Assembly: GCF_042651065.1 (NCBI RefSeq)
Contig: NZ_JBHSCH010000008.1
Location: forward strand, 27,326 to 91,325
From: Pseudoroseomonas aestuarii
GTDB lineage: Bacteria; Pseudomonadota; Alphaproteobacteria; Acetobacterales; Acetobacteraceae
Direction of reading: 5' to 3'
DNA: 64,000 nucleotides
How positions within the stretch are numbered: position 1 is the first letter of the stretch; the number at the start of each line of letters is the position of its first letter. The position numbers and the translations under genes were made by a program. The notes beneath the pieces were generated by a model. That model saw only the letters and a list, made by a program, of their open reading frames with translations, had not been told where the DNA came from and searched no databases. Of this stretch, positions 52,309 to 60,333 are shown piece by piece.

Positions 52309-53295
52309 TCAGAACCGCCAGCTGGCCGGGACCCAGGCATAGCCCGTGTCCGTCCTCAGCAGCCGGCCGATGCCGGGGAAGGGAAAGTGGAAGCCGAGCA
52401 CGGGAATGCGGTCGGCGGCCGCCCGGTCGAACAGGCTGCGCCGGGCGGCCAGGGCGGCGGCGGGGTCACGGTCCGGGCCGGGCCGCCAGGGGCGGTCCAC
52501 ATTCACCACCGGGTGGTAGGCGAGGTCCGCCGTCAGCAGGAGCTGGTCGCGCCCCGAATGGACCAGGAAGGCCGCCATGCCGGGCGTGTGGCCGGGAGCC
52601 GCGATGGTGGCGAGGCCGGGCAGGATCTCGGCCCCGCCCTCGTAGAGCTCCACCTCCCGCGCCACGGGCTCGACGCTGCGCTTGATGGCGGCGGCGAAGC
52701 GGCGGCGGAAATCCTCCGGCACGGGCATGTAGGACAGGTCCGGCTCGCCCCGGACGAAGAACGCCCAGTCGGCCCGCGGCGCGAAGACCGTGGCGCGCGG
52801 GAACGCCCTGCCGCCCTCCGCCGTGCGGAGGTTGCCGACATGATCGGGATGGGTGTGCGAGACCACCACCGCGTCGATATCCTCGGGCGACAGCCCGATG
52901 GCCGCCAGGTTGGCGAAGAGCCGGCCGCCATTCGGCCCCATGGTCTGCCCGGCGCCCGCCTCCAGCAGGATGCGCCGGCCGCCTGTCTCGATCAGCAGGG
53001 TGTTCAGGTTCAGCGTCAGATGATCGGCCGGCAGGAAGGCGCGCCGCAGGGCCTCCTGCAACTCGTCATCCGGCGCGTCGATGGCGTAGATCCGGGGCGG
53101 GCCGCCGATCAGCCCGTCGCTCAGCACGGTCGCGGCGATGCCGCCGACCTGGAAGCGGTAGTGGCCGGCATTGCCGGCCGGCGGCAGCACGGTGCCCTGC
53201 GCGGCGACGGGGCGGCTCCGTGCGCCTCCCGCCAGCAAGGCCGCCGTGCCAAGCGCGAGCGCCGCCCTGCGCGGCAAGCCGATGACGTTGTGCAT
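52309..53295 (-). CDS. Exported metallo-beta-lactamase-fold hydrolase
   Basis: A 328-residue MBL-fold protein with a twin-arginine-like signal (LPRRAALALGTAALLAGG ... AAQ). The zinc motif is HTHPDH (147-152), with further ligands in APGHTPG and a C-terminal GFHFPFPG. The architecture resembles quorum-quenching lactonase/AiiA-like and methyl-parathion-hydrolase-like MBL proteins, but the substrate is not settled by sequence. ATG 53295 has an AGGAGG site just upstream. It is divergent from a LysR regulator. Confidence 0.9.
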   Translation of the reverse strand: MHNVIGLPRRAALALGTAALLAGGARSRPVAAQGTVLPPAGNAGHYRFQVGGIAATVLSDGLIGGPPRIYAIDAPDDELQEALRRAFLPADHLTLNLNTLLIETGGRRILLEAGAGQTMGPNGGRLFANLAAIGLSPEDIDAVVVSHTHPDHVGNLRTAEGGRAFPRATVFAPRADWAFFVRGEPDLSYMPVPEDFRRRFAAAIKRSVEPVAREVELYEGGAEILPGLATIAAPGHTPGMAAFLVHSGRDQLLLTADLAYHPVVNVDRPWRPGPDRDPAAALAARRSLFDRAAADRIPVLGFHFPFPGIGRLLRTDTGYAWVPASWRF

Positions 53296-53473
53296 CCCAG
53301 ACCTCCTTCCCGTCACGCCGCCCGCCAGGGCGGGACACGGGCGGAGCCTGGGGAGGGTCCGGCGATCCATGTCTCCGCGGCCATCGCGGCGGGCTGTCCG
53401 GCCTCAGATGCGCCGCCTGGACTGTCTGGAAAACCGGTGCAAAACTGCGCGGCCCGATAAGCAGGACTTCGCA

Positions 53474-54403
53474 ATGCAGCCCTGTCGCCTGGACAGCCTG
53501 GACGCCTTCGCGGCGGTCGTCCGGTGCGGCGGCTTCCGCGCGGCGGCGGCCGAGCGGGGGGTGTCGTCATCGGCCCTCAGCCAGACCGTCGCCTCGCTCG
53601 AGAAGGCGCTCGGCATCCGCCTGCTGAACAGGACAACGCGGAGCGTCTTTCCGACCGAGGCCGGGGAACGCTTGCTGGAGCGCCTCGCGCCGGCCCTGGG
53701 CGAGATCAGGCAGGCGGTCGCCGATCTTGATCAGTTGCGGGAGAACCCCTCCGGCACGGTGCGCATCAACGCCCCCGGGCCGGCCGCCGACCACATCCTG
53801 TGCCCGCTGGCCTTCGGCTTCATGCAGGCCTATCCCGAAGTCAGGGTCGAGATCGTCAGCGACGCGGCGATCGTCGATATCGTCGCCGGCGGTTTCGACG
53901 CGGGGGTGCGCTTCGGCAGGCAGGTCGAGAAGGACATGATTGCTGTGCCGCTCGGCCCGCCGCTCCGCTACGCCATCGTCGCCTCGCCCGGCTATCTCGC
54001 GCGCCGGGGCACGCCCGCCACGCCGCACGACCTTGTCCGGCATGATTGCATACGCCGCCGCTTTCCCGGCGGGAGCCTTGCCACCTGGCGCTTCGCGAAG
54101 GATGGCGAGGCCATCGACCTCACGCCCCAGGGGCGCCTGACGCTCGGCTCGGCGCACCAGGAAATGCAGGCGGCCCTTGCCGGCCAGGGCATCGCGCATG
54201 TCTTCGAGGATTATGTGGGCGAATGCCTGGAGCGCGGCGATCTCGTCGAGGTGCTGCGGGATTGGGGCCCGGAATTGCCCTGCTGGTTTCTCTACTACCC
54301 CAACCGGCGGCATACCGGCGCGGCGATGCGGGCCTTTCTGGATCACCTGCGCGCCTATGACTGGGGCCGCAAGGCGGCTGGCCGGTCATTGGCCGGGCCG
54401 TGA
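53474..54403 (+). CDS. LysR-family transcriptional regulator
   Basis: A 309-residue regulator. The N-terminal helix-turn-helix (LDAFAAVVRCGGFRAAAAERGVSSSALSQTVASLEKALGIRLLNRTTR) and the substrate-binding domain (GTVRINAPGPAADHILCP, then DAGVRFG and VASPGYL) are typical of the DsdC/AaeR-like group. It probably controls the divergent MBL-aldo/keto reductase operon. A related 19-nt motif lies just before and just after the gene. Confidence 0.92.
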   Translation: MQPCRLDSLDAFAAVVRCGGFRAAAAERGVSSSALSQTVASLEKALGIRLLNRTTRSVFPTEAGERLLERLAPALGEIRQAVADLDQLRENPSGTVRINAPGPAADHILCPLAFGFMQAYPEVRVEIVSDAAIVDIVAGGFDAGVRFGRQVEKDMIAVPLGPPLRYAIVASPGYLARRGTPATPHDLVRHDCIRRRFPGGSLATWRFAKDGEAIDLTPQGRLTLGSAHQEMQAALAGQGIAHVFEDYVGECLERGDLVEVLRDWGPELPCWFLYYPNRRHTGAAMRAFLDHLRAYDWGRKAAGRSLAGP

Positions 54404-54699
54404 GGCGCTCGAGACGTCGGTCAGGCGCGCCAGGCCTGGATGGTCTGGAAATCGTTTTTTCGTTGATCCGCGCGCAGCGTGCTCGTCAGGCTGCCGGCCT
54501 GCTTTCGCCGCGATGGCGGCGAGGCGCCCCTCCCGGGCATCCAAGTGGCCAACCGGCTCCTTGCAAGGAGACCCGCGCCCCGGTCCATGAACGAACCGGG
54601 CCGGATGGGAAGCGGACATGCCCAGGCGGCCTCGGCGCGGGCTGCCCGGGCGGAAGATGGCCGGGACGGCGAAGCTCGGCCGCCCCGGGTTCCGCCGTC
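54404..54699. other. Intergenic stretch between the LysR gene and bdcA
   Basis: This 296-nt stretch has no supported gene. It includes CCTGGATGGTCTGGAAATC (54435-54453), which matches a stretch before the LysR gene (53416-53434) at 16 of 19 positions and is followed by a T-rich run that could act as a weak terminator or promoter. Confidence 0.4.
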
Positions 54700-55413
54700 T
54701 CAGGCGCCGAAGCCGCCATCGATCGTGTGCATCGCACCCGTCACGAAGCCCGCCTCCGGCCCTGCCAGCTAGGCCACCATCCCTGCCACGTCCTCGGGCC
54801 GCCCATGGCGCTTGATGGCCATGACGGCGTGCTGGATGTCCTTCATCGGCCCGTCCGCCGGGTTCATGTCGGTGTCGATGGGCCCGGGCTGCACGACATT
54901 GACCGTGATCCCCCTCGGCCCGAAGTCACGTGCCAGCCCCCGCGCCATGCCTTGCAGCGCCGACTTGCTCATGGCGTAGGCGCTGAGGCCCGGAAAGGGA
55001 ATCCGGTCGCCGTTCACGGAGCCGATCACGATGATCCGCCCGCCTTCCGGCATCCGCCGTGCCGCCTCGACCGCCGCATGGTAGGGCGCGGCCACGTTGA
55101 TGCGGATCAGCCGGTCCACCGCGTCCGGATCCTGCTCCAGGGGGTCGCCGAAGGCGCCCACACCCGCATTCACCACCAGCACGTCCAGCGGCCCGCTGTC
55201 CCGCACCCGCGCGATCACCGCGTCCCGGTCGGCGCTGTCCGTCACCACCGCCGTGCTGCCCGTCTCGGCTGCCAGCCGTTCCGCCGCCTCACGCGACCCG
55301 GCATAGGTAAAGGTCACCGTGGCGCCATCCGCTGCAAATCGCTGCACGATCGCCGCCCCGATACCCCGGCTACCACCGAGCACCAGAACGGACTTTCCTT
55401 TGAAACCGCCCAC
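54700..55413 (-). pseudogene. bdcA: BdcA-like SDR (c-di-GMP-binding biofilm dispersal family) with in-frame amber codon
   Basis: The frame begins MGGFKGKSVLVLGGSRGIGAA and runs to GRPEDVAGMVA, where codon 215 is TAG (54769-54771). Without that stop, it continues LAGPEAGFVTGAMHTIDG to TGA at 54700-54702, giving 237 residues, the length of E. coli BdcA. In relatives this position is Trp (MVAWLAGPE), one base away (TGG to TAG). NAGVGAFGDPLE, VIGSVNGDR, AYAMSKSAL and VVQPGPIDTD match BdcA closely. The C-terminal strand and substrate edge would be lost. It may be a real nonsense mutation, a read error or suppressed. Confidence 0.85.
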
Positions 55414-55433
55414 GCGGATCTCCTTGAGATTAA

Positions 55434-55451
55434 ATGTAGTTATGACTACAT
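55434..55451. promoter_or_regulatory. Operator-like palindrome in the bdcA-bdcR divergent region
   Basis: ATGTAGT-TATG-ACTACAT has perfect 7-bp arms and lies 20 nt before the bdcA start and 42 nt before the bdcR start. A further half-site GTGACTACA overlaps the bdcR start codon. It fits a TetR-type operator for BdcR. Confidence 0.7.
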
Positions 55452-55492
55452 AATTCTCAGGGAGGATGTTTGGTCAAGGAGATTCTGTAAGG

Positions 55493-56083
55493 GTGACTAC
55501 AAATATATCGCGCCCCCGGGGCCGTCCGCGCCGCTTCGACCCGGAGCAGGCCGTTGCCATCGCCCAGCGCCTCTTCCACACCCAGGGCTACGACGCCGTC
55601 AGCGTTGCCGACATCACCGAAGCGCTCGGCATCAATCCGCCCAGCTTCTACGCCGCCTTCGGCAGCAAGGCCGCCCTCTACGCCCGCACCCTTTGTCGCT
55701 ACACCGGTACCGAGGGCATCCCCCTGGCCGAGATCCTGCGTCCCGGGCGACCCCTGGCGGAGGCCCTTTCGGCGGTGCTGGAGAGCTGCGCCCGCCGCTA
55801 CGGCGCGGACCCGGCCGCTGCCGGCTGCCTCGTCATCGAAGGCGCCCGCTGCAAGGACCCCGAGGCACGCAATGCCGCCCGCACCCTGAGCACCACCGCC
55901 GCGGACACCATTCGCCAGTTCATCGCCGCGACCCATCCGGAGGCTGCGGAGCGCCTGACCGATTATGTCGTCACGCTCATGGTCGGCCTTTCCACCATGG
56001 CGCGGGAAGGTCATGGCGCGGATCGCCTTCTTGCGACCGCACGCCTTGCCAGCTTGGCCCTTGAGCAGGAATTGGGCGCCTGA
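55493..56083 (+). CDS. bdcR: BdcR-like TetR-family repressor
   Basis: A 196-residue repressor divergent from bdcA. The helix-turn-helix region (RPRRFDPEQAVAIAQRLFHTQGYDAVSVADITEALGINPPSFYAAFGSKAALYAR) and the C-terminal LMVGLSTMAREGHGADRL match E. coli BdcR, also 197 residues long. GTG 55493 is chosen because AAGGAG lies 11-12 nt upstream and the length fits. An ATG at 55466 directly abuts GGGAGG, too close to serve well. The pair order and the palindrome between them match the E. coli bdcAR locus. Confidence 0.87.
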   Translation: MTTNISRPRGRPRRFDPEQAVAIAQRLFHTQGYDAVSVADITEALGINPPSFYAAFGSKAALYARTLCRYTGTEGIPLAEILRPGRPLAEALSAVLESCARRYGADPAAAGCLVIEGARCKDPEARNAARTLSTTAADTIRQFIAATHPEAAERLTDYVVTLMVGLSTMAREGHGADRLLATARLASLALEQELGA

Positions 56084-56261
56084 GCGTTCCGCCATGTGAG
56101 GCTGCCAGAGAGGCCGGTATAGGTCGGCCGCCCTCGAAGCACCTCTGGGACGCTGTCCACGTCCTCACGGCTGAAGCTCGAGAACAGCCAGGTGGACTTT
56201 GGCCAGCGTCAAGCATCGGCAGACAATGTCGGAAGCGATGATCCTAAATCCGACGGCTCCT

Positions 56262-56286
56262 GGAACAGCCTCAGTGTTCCGGCGTT
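56262..56286 (+). promoter_or_regulatory. EcfG-type (general stress) sigma promoter
   Basis: GGAAC (56262-56266), a 16-nt spacer and CGTT (56283-56286) form an exact match to the alphaproteobacterial EcfG/SigT promoter consensus GGAAC-N16/17-CGTT. It lies 30 nt before the start of a 60-codon gene with a strong ribosome site, which makes the match more convincing. Confidence 0.7.
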
Positions 56287-56316
56287 CTAGGGAGGCAGAG
56301 GCGATAGGAGGATGAA

Positions 56317-56499
56317 ATGGCCGACCACGCTCCCGAAGGACCCAAGGCGCACCACACGGCTGAGCAGGCGAGCGAAGGCTACATCCAGAAGCCTCCCTCG
56401 CCAGAAGACCTGAACAGGGTCTCCGAGGCTCAGGCCCAGATCACGGATGACTGGACTGGCGAGCCGCCTGCACAGAAAAAGCCCTCCTCGAAGCCATAA
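56317..56499 (+). CDS. Small hydrophilic protein behind an EcfG-type promoter
   Basis: A 60-residue protein with AGGAGGATGAA just before ATG. It is rich in Glu, Lys, Pro and Ala (AEQASEGYIQKPPSPEDLNRVSE, then ITDDWTGEPPAQKKP), has no hydrophobic stretch, and is probably disordered. No family is recognised. The perfect GGAAC-N16-CGTT site upstream points to induction in the general stress response, in which small hydrophilic proteins of this kind are common. An aldo/keto reductase follows 206 nt later. Confidence 0.75.
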   Translation: MADHAPEGPKAHHTAEQASEGYIQKPPSPEDLNRVSEAQAQITDDWTGEPPAQKKPSSKP

Positions 56500-56705
56500 A
56501 GCAGATTCCGCGCAGCGCAGGGCGCCATCAATGAATTGAGGGGGGGCGGCGGTTGCCACACTCACTGCGGCCGCCGCGATCTGACCGGCAATCTCTTGAT
56601 CTGACCCGGAGATGAGCTTGCGGCTGGAAGCGTCCTGTTGGACGCTTCGCCATGCCCCGGCGCTCTCATGGCCGGCCCAAGCAAGATGGTGCACAGGAGG
56701 AAGCC

Positions 56706-57710
56706 ATGTCCGTCGAGACACGCAGATTTGGGCCGGATGGCCTGTCCACATCCTTGCTCGGCTTTGGCTGCGGCGGGGTTGGAGGCCTGATGGTGCGCGG
56801 TGCCGTCGCGGACCAGGAACGCGCCATCGCCCGTGCGCTTGAGGCTGGCATCAACTACTTCGACACCGCCGTACAGTACGGCAACGGCGCCTCGGAACAG
56901 AACCTGGGTAATGCCCTGCGGCGGCTCAAGGCTGGCAATGCCCTGATCGGCACCAAGGTCCGGCTGCGATCGGACGAGTTCGGGAACATCGCCGCCGCCG
57001 TGGCAGCATCCCTCGAGGGCAGCTTACGGCGCCTGCAGCGGGACCAGGCCGACATCTTCTATCTCCATAACGAGATCACCCTGCACGGCGGCGGCGAGAA
57101 ACTCAGCCTGCGCCAGGTGCTGGAAGAGGTGGTGCCAGCCTTCCAGTCGCTCCAGGCGGCTGGCAAGCTGCGGCTGCCCGGCTGGACGGCGGTCGGGGAG
57201 ACCGAGGCCTTGCACCAGGTGGTTGACGCCGGTTTCTTCGGCGGGGCCCAGGTCATCTACAACATGCTGAACCCTTCGGCCGGCACCGCCCTCCCCACGG
57301 GCCACCCGGCGCAGGATTACCGGCAGCTGCTTAACCGTATGCAGGAGAAGCGCATGGGTGCGGTTGGCATCCGTGTCCTGGCCGGAGGCGCCCTGAGCGG
57401 CTCCGCGCAGCGCCATCCTGTCGCCAGCCCCCCGCCGGAGCCGATGGGTTCGGGACAAACCTATGAGGACGATCTGGGCCAGGCGTCCCGGCTGCTGCCG
57501 CTGGTGGCCGAGGGCTTCGCGGCCTCCTTGCCAGAAGCTGCCATTCGCTTTGCGATTGGCCATCCCGCGGTGGGAACGGTCCTGGTCGGCATGGCCAGTG
57601 TGGAGGAGTTCGAGGCCGCACTCGAGGTCGTGCTGAAAGGCCCGCTGCCGCCGGCGGCGCTCCAGCGCCTGGCCGAACTCACCGCCGGCTTTTCGGGCGA
57701 GAGCCGGTAG
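56706..57710 (+). CDS. Cytosolic aldo/keto reductase
   Basis: A 334-residue AKR without signal peptide. The tetrad is Asp53 and Tyr58 in INYFDTAVQYGNG, Lys84 in LIGTKVRL and His121 in IFYLHNE. The family's C-terminal cofactor part (GTVLVGMASVEEFE) is present. GGFFGGAQVIYNML replaces the usual N-x-x-N-P motif, and GGALSG follows. ATG has AGGAGG upstream. The substrate is unknown. It may be co-expressed with the upstream stress-promoter gene. Confidence 0.92.
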   Translation: MSVETRRFGPDGLSTSLLGFGCGGVGGLMVRGAVADQERAIARALEAGINYFDTAVQYGNGASEQNLGNALRRLKAGNALIGTKVRLRSDEFGNIAAAVAASLEGSLRRLQRDQADIFYLHNEITLHGGGEKLSLRQVLEEVVPAFQSLQAAGKLRLPGWTAVGETEALHQVVDAGFFGGAQVIYNMLNPSAGTALPTGHPAQDYRQLLNRMQEKRMGAVGIRVLAGGALSGSAQRHPVASPPPEPMGSGQTYEDDLGQASRLLPLVAEGFAASLPEAAIRFAIGHPAVGTVLVGMASVEEFEAALEVVLKGPLPPAALQRLAELTAGFSGESR

Positions 57711-58019
57711 GCCGGAAGAGAATGGCGTCAGGCGGGCTTCCCTCTTGCCGCGCGCGGCATCCGCTTCGCCGGCCAGCGTCCTCTCCTGGCTCTACTGCGA
57801 TGCGGCCTGCCGATTGCCTGACGCGCCTGGCTGCCGGGCCACTGGGCTGGTGACGACCGCTTCCAGGCAGAGGCGCCGGGGCGGCGGGGGACAGTTCTAG
57901 GGGCGACCCGCCAAGCGGGCGGAACCCCTGCCGCATCCAATGCGGCGGCATACGTGCCCAGCACCCAGCGGATGGCACCGCAGTTTCCGAGGGACCTGCC
58001 TTTCGGTAGAACGCGGCCC
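57711..58019. other. Intergenic stretch with a short hairpin
   Basis: A 309-nt gap. A GC-rich inverted repeat lies near 57905-57925 (CCCGC/GCGGG). A GGAAC at about 57925 is not followed by CGTT at the right spacing. No supported gene. Confidence 0.4.
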
Positions 58020-58439
58020 ATGGACAACAGCATGGCGGCCAAGCCCTACAGCAAGCTCAAGGGTGACCCCTACCGGGCGTATGAAGAGCTGCCGCTGGAG
58101 GTGCGACGCGCCTTGCAGGAATCCTTGGTCGACTGGTGTCCCCTGCGCGCTCGCGAATGGCATCTCAACCTGCTGCAGCAGCAGCGCCTGAGGCCGGCGC
58201 AGGCTGCGTCCTTTCTCGTCCAGGCCATCCGCAGGCACGATCATGCCGAGGTTGCCGCCTTTGCGAGAACATGGCCCAGCGGTGCTCAAGCCTATCCGCA
58301 TCTTGCCGCCGGCGCGACGCTGCAGCGTTATGCTGGCACGGATGGCATCCCCGCAGCGGAGCCCCTTCTCGCCGCCCCGATGAAGACGCAGTCCAAGGCA
58401 GTGAAGAAGCGCCCAGCAGGCCGCCGCCGGCGGCGATGA
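58020..58439 (+). CDS. Small basic protein resembling DUF6525
   Basis: A 139-residue protein. The middle part (DPYRAYEELPLEVRRALQESLVDWCPLRAREWHLNLL, then HDHAEVAAFARTW) resembles DUF6525 proteins of Acetobacteraceae, which share Y-x-x-L-P-x-x-x-R-x-x-L-x-x-x-x-x-x-W-x-P and a charged helix. The C-terminal tail is Lys/Arg-rich (KKRPAGRRRRR) and may bind nucleic acid. Start ATG 58020 is the first in a plausible context, but an upstream in-frame ATG at 57954 exists. The function is unknown. Confidence 0.6.
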   Translation: MDNSMAAKPYSKLKGDPYRAYEELPLEVRRALQESLVDWCPLRAREWHLNLLQQQRLRPAQAASFLVQAIRRHDHAEVAAFARTWPSGAQAYPHLAAGATLQRYAGTDGIPAAEPLLAAPMKTQSKAVKKRPAGRRRRR

Positions 58440-58632
58440 GGGCGAGGCTCCAACAGGCCGTTAAGCTCGCTGACCCCGCAGCACACGGCGAAGAAGCCAG
58501 CGGAGCCGCACCCAACGGCCTCTCCGAGCAGAAACCTGATTGCGCCAAGCAGGAATCATCGGCCTGAAGCGGGCACAACATCATGACCCGCAGATCTCAG
58601 TCAGCAACGCTCAGCCGGAGCAGAAGGCGGTG

Positions 58633-60333
58633 TCATGCCCGCAAGATGGCGAACCCTAGCGGCGGCAGGGGCAGCCCGTGCCTGGCCAGACGGGTGACAC
58701 AGCCAGGCGCCCGCAGACACCGCCAGCCTTCCTCCAGCGGTAGGAGCCGCTCATCCATGCTGAAGTTGATCATGCAGCGCAACACCGTGTTCTGGTCGAA
58801 GCGGTCGTAAACCAACAAGGGCGCGGTGTGCGCCTCGTGCACATGCTCGCCGCCCCATTTCAGGATAGGCTGGCCGCGCCGCCAGGCGAGGAAGCGGCGC
58901 AGGAAGTTCAGCGTGGAATCAGGGTCCTGCTCCTGCCGGTCCACCGCCAGCGGACGATGGATCTCGGGCACCGGCAGCCACGGGCTGTTGCCGCTGGTGA
59001 AGCCGGCATGCGACGCTTCGGCCTCCCACGGCATCGGGGTCCGGCCACCGTCGCGGCCCTGGAAATCTGGCCACAGCGCCAAGCCCCAGGGGTCCTGCAG
59101 TTGTTCGCGCGGCAGCTTGGGGTGCGGCAGGCCCAGCTCCTCGCCCTGGAACAACGCACCGCCACCCTTCAACGTGAACTGCAGGAACAGCAGCATGCGT
59201 GCTGCCGCCGCCGTTTGGCCTTTGTCCGAGGCAAAGGCGGCAAGGTTGGAAACGGCGCGCAGCGAGTCGTGGTTGGTGAAGACGTTGTAGAGCCAGCCAC
59301 TGCGCAGATACTCGTCGCGCAGTCGCAGCAGGCTGGCGAGGCTCGCCACATCGGCCGGCGTGTTGATCAGGTCGAAATCATAGACGGTGTGGAATCCCTG
59401 GCCATCGGCTGTGTACTTCTCGGCAGCGCGTGAGGAATCCACATCCGCCAGCTCGCCAATCAGCACACGCGGCGGGTCGTAGGATTCCACCGCCGCGCGC
59501 AGCGCATGGATGATGGGCAGCGCCTCCGGTACATCACGGTCGAAGAGATGAATCTGGCGGCCGAAGGGGTTGTTCGGCCCACCGCCGAGCAGGATGGGTG
59601 AACCGCTGCGCGGGCTTGGCGGGTTGCTGCGCAAGTCCGGATCGCAGGCCAGGCACTGCACCGCGTCCAGCCGGAAGCCATCCACGCCGAGGTCGAACCA
59701 GAACCGCATGTCCTGGATCACCGCCTCCAGCGCCTCGGGCTTGCGCAGGTTGAGCGCCGGCTGACAGGCGAGGAAGGGATGATAGTAGTACTGCGAGCGC
59801 CGCGGCTCCCACTGCCAGGCGCCGCCGCCGAAGGAGGAGAGCCAGTTGTTCGGTGGCCCGCCATCCGGCGCCGCATCGGCCCAGACATACCACTCGGCAC
59901 GGGCATTCTCGCGCGAGCTGCGGCTTTCCTGGAACCAGGGATGTTCGTCCGAAGTGTGGGCAGGAATGAAGTCCATCAGTAGCTTCAGGCCGCGCGCATG
60001 CGCCGCCTTCAGCAAAGCCAGGAAGTCGTCCAGTGTGCCGGCCGAGGGGTCAACGTTGCGGTAGTCCACCGCATCGTATCCAAAATCCTTCTGCGGCGAC
60101 GGGTAAAAGGGCGAAAGCCACAGCGCGTCCACTCCCAGCCCGGCGATGTGGTCGAGCTTTTCCAGCACGCCCCGCAGATCCCCGACACCATCTCCATTCG
60201 TGTCGCGGAAGCTGCGCACATAGGCCTCGTAGATGGCAGCGCCGCGCCACCATTCGGCGCGTACCGGCGGTTCCAGCTTCGGCGCCTTGGCAAACTCGGC
60301 AAGCACCGTTTCCCGGGTCGTGGACATCGTCAT
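58633..60333 (-). CDS. GH13-family alpha-glucosidase-like enzyme (copy 2)
   Basis: A 566-residue alpha-amylase-fold glycosidase. The catalytic triad is present: nucleophile Asp223 in DGFRLDAVQ, acid/base Glu294 in VLIGELADV and Asp356 in VFTNHDS. The calcium/substrate loops VDALWLSPFYPSP and MDFIPAHTSDEHPWF fit oligo-alpha-glucosidase, trehalose-6-phosphate hydrolase or isomaltase-like enzymes. The start overlaps the stop of its paralogue by 4 nt. They probably act on small alpha-glucosides, but no sugar transporter is adjacent. Confidence 0.9.
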   Translation of the reverse strand: MTMSTTRETVLAEFAKAPKLEPPVRAEWWRGAAIYEAYVRSFRDTNGDGVGDLRGVLEKLDHIAGLGVDALWLSPFYPSPQKDFGYDAVDYRNVDPSAGTLDDFLALLKAAHARGLKLLMDFIPAHTSDEHPWFQESRSSRENARAEWYVWADAAPDGGPPNNWLSSFGGGAWQWEPRRSQYYYHPFLACQPALNLRKPEALEAVIQDMRFWFDLGVDGFRLDAVQCLACDPDLRSNPPSPRSGSPILLGGGPNNPFGRQIHLFDRDVPEALPIIHALRAAVESYDPPRVLIGELADVDSSRAAEKYTADGQGFHTVYDFDLINTPADVASLASLLRLRDEYLRSGWLYNVFTNHDSLRAVSNLAAFASDKGQTAAAARMLLFLQFTLKGGGALFQGEELGLPHPKLPREQLQDPWGLALWPDFQGRDGGRTPMPWEAEASHAGFTSGNSPWLPVPEIHRPLAVDRQEQDPDSTLNFLRRFLAWRRGQPILKWGGEHVHEAHTAPLLVYDRFDQNTVLRCMINFSMDERLLPLEEGWRCLRAPGCVTRLARHGLPLPPLGFAILRA

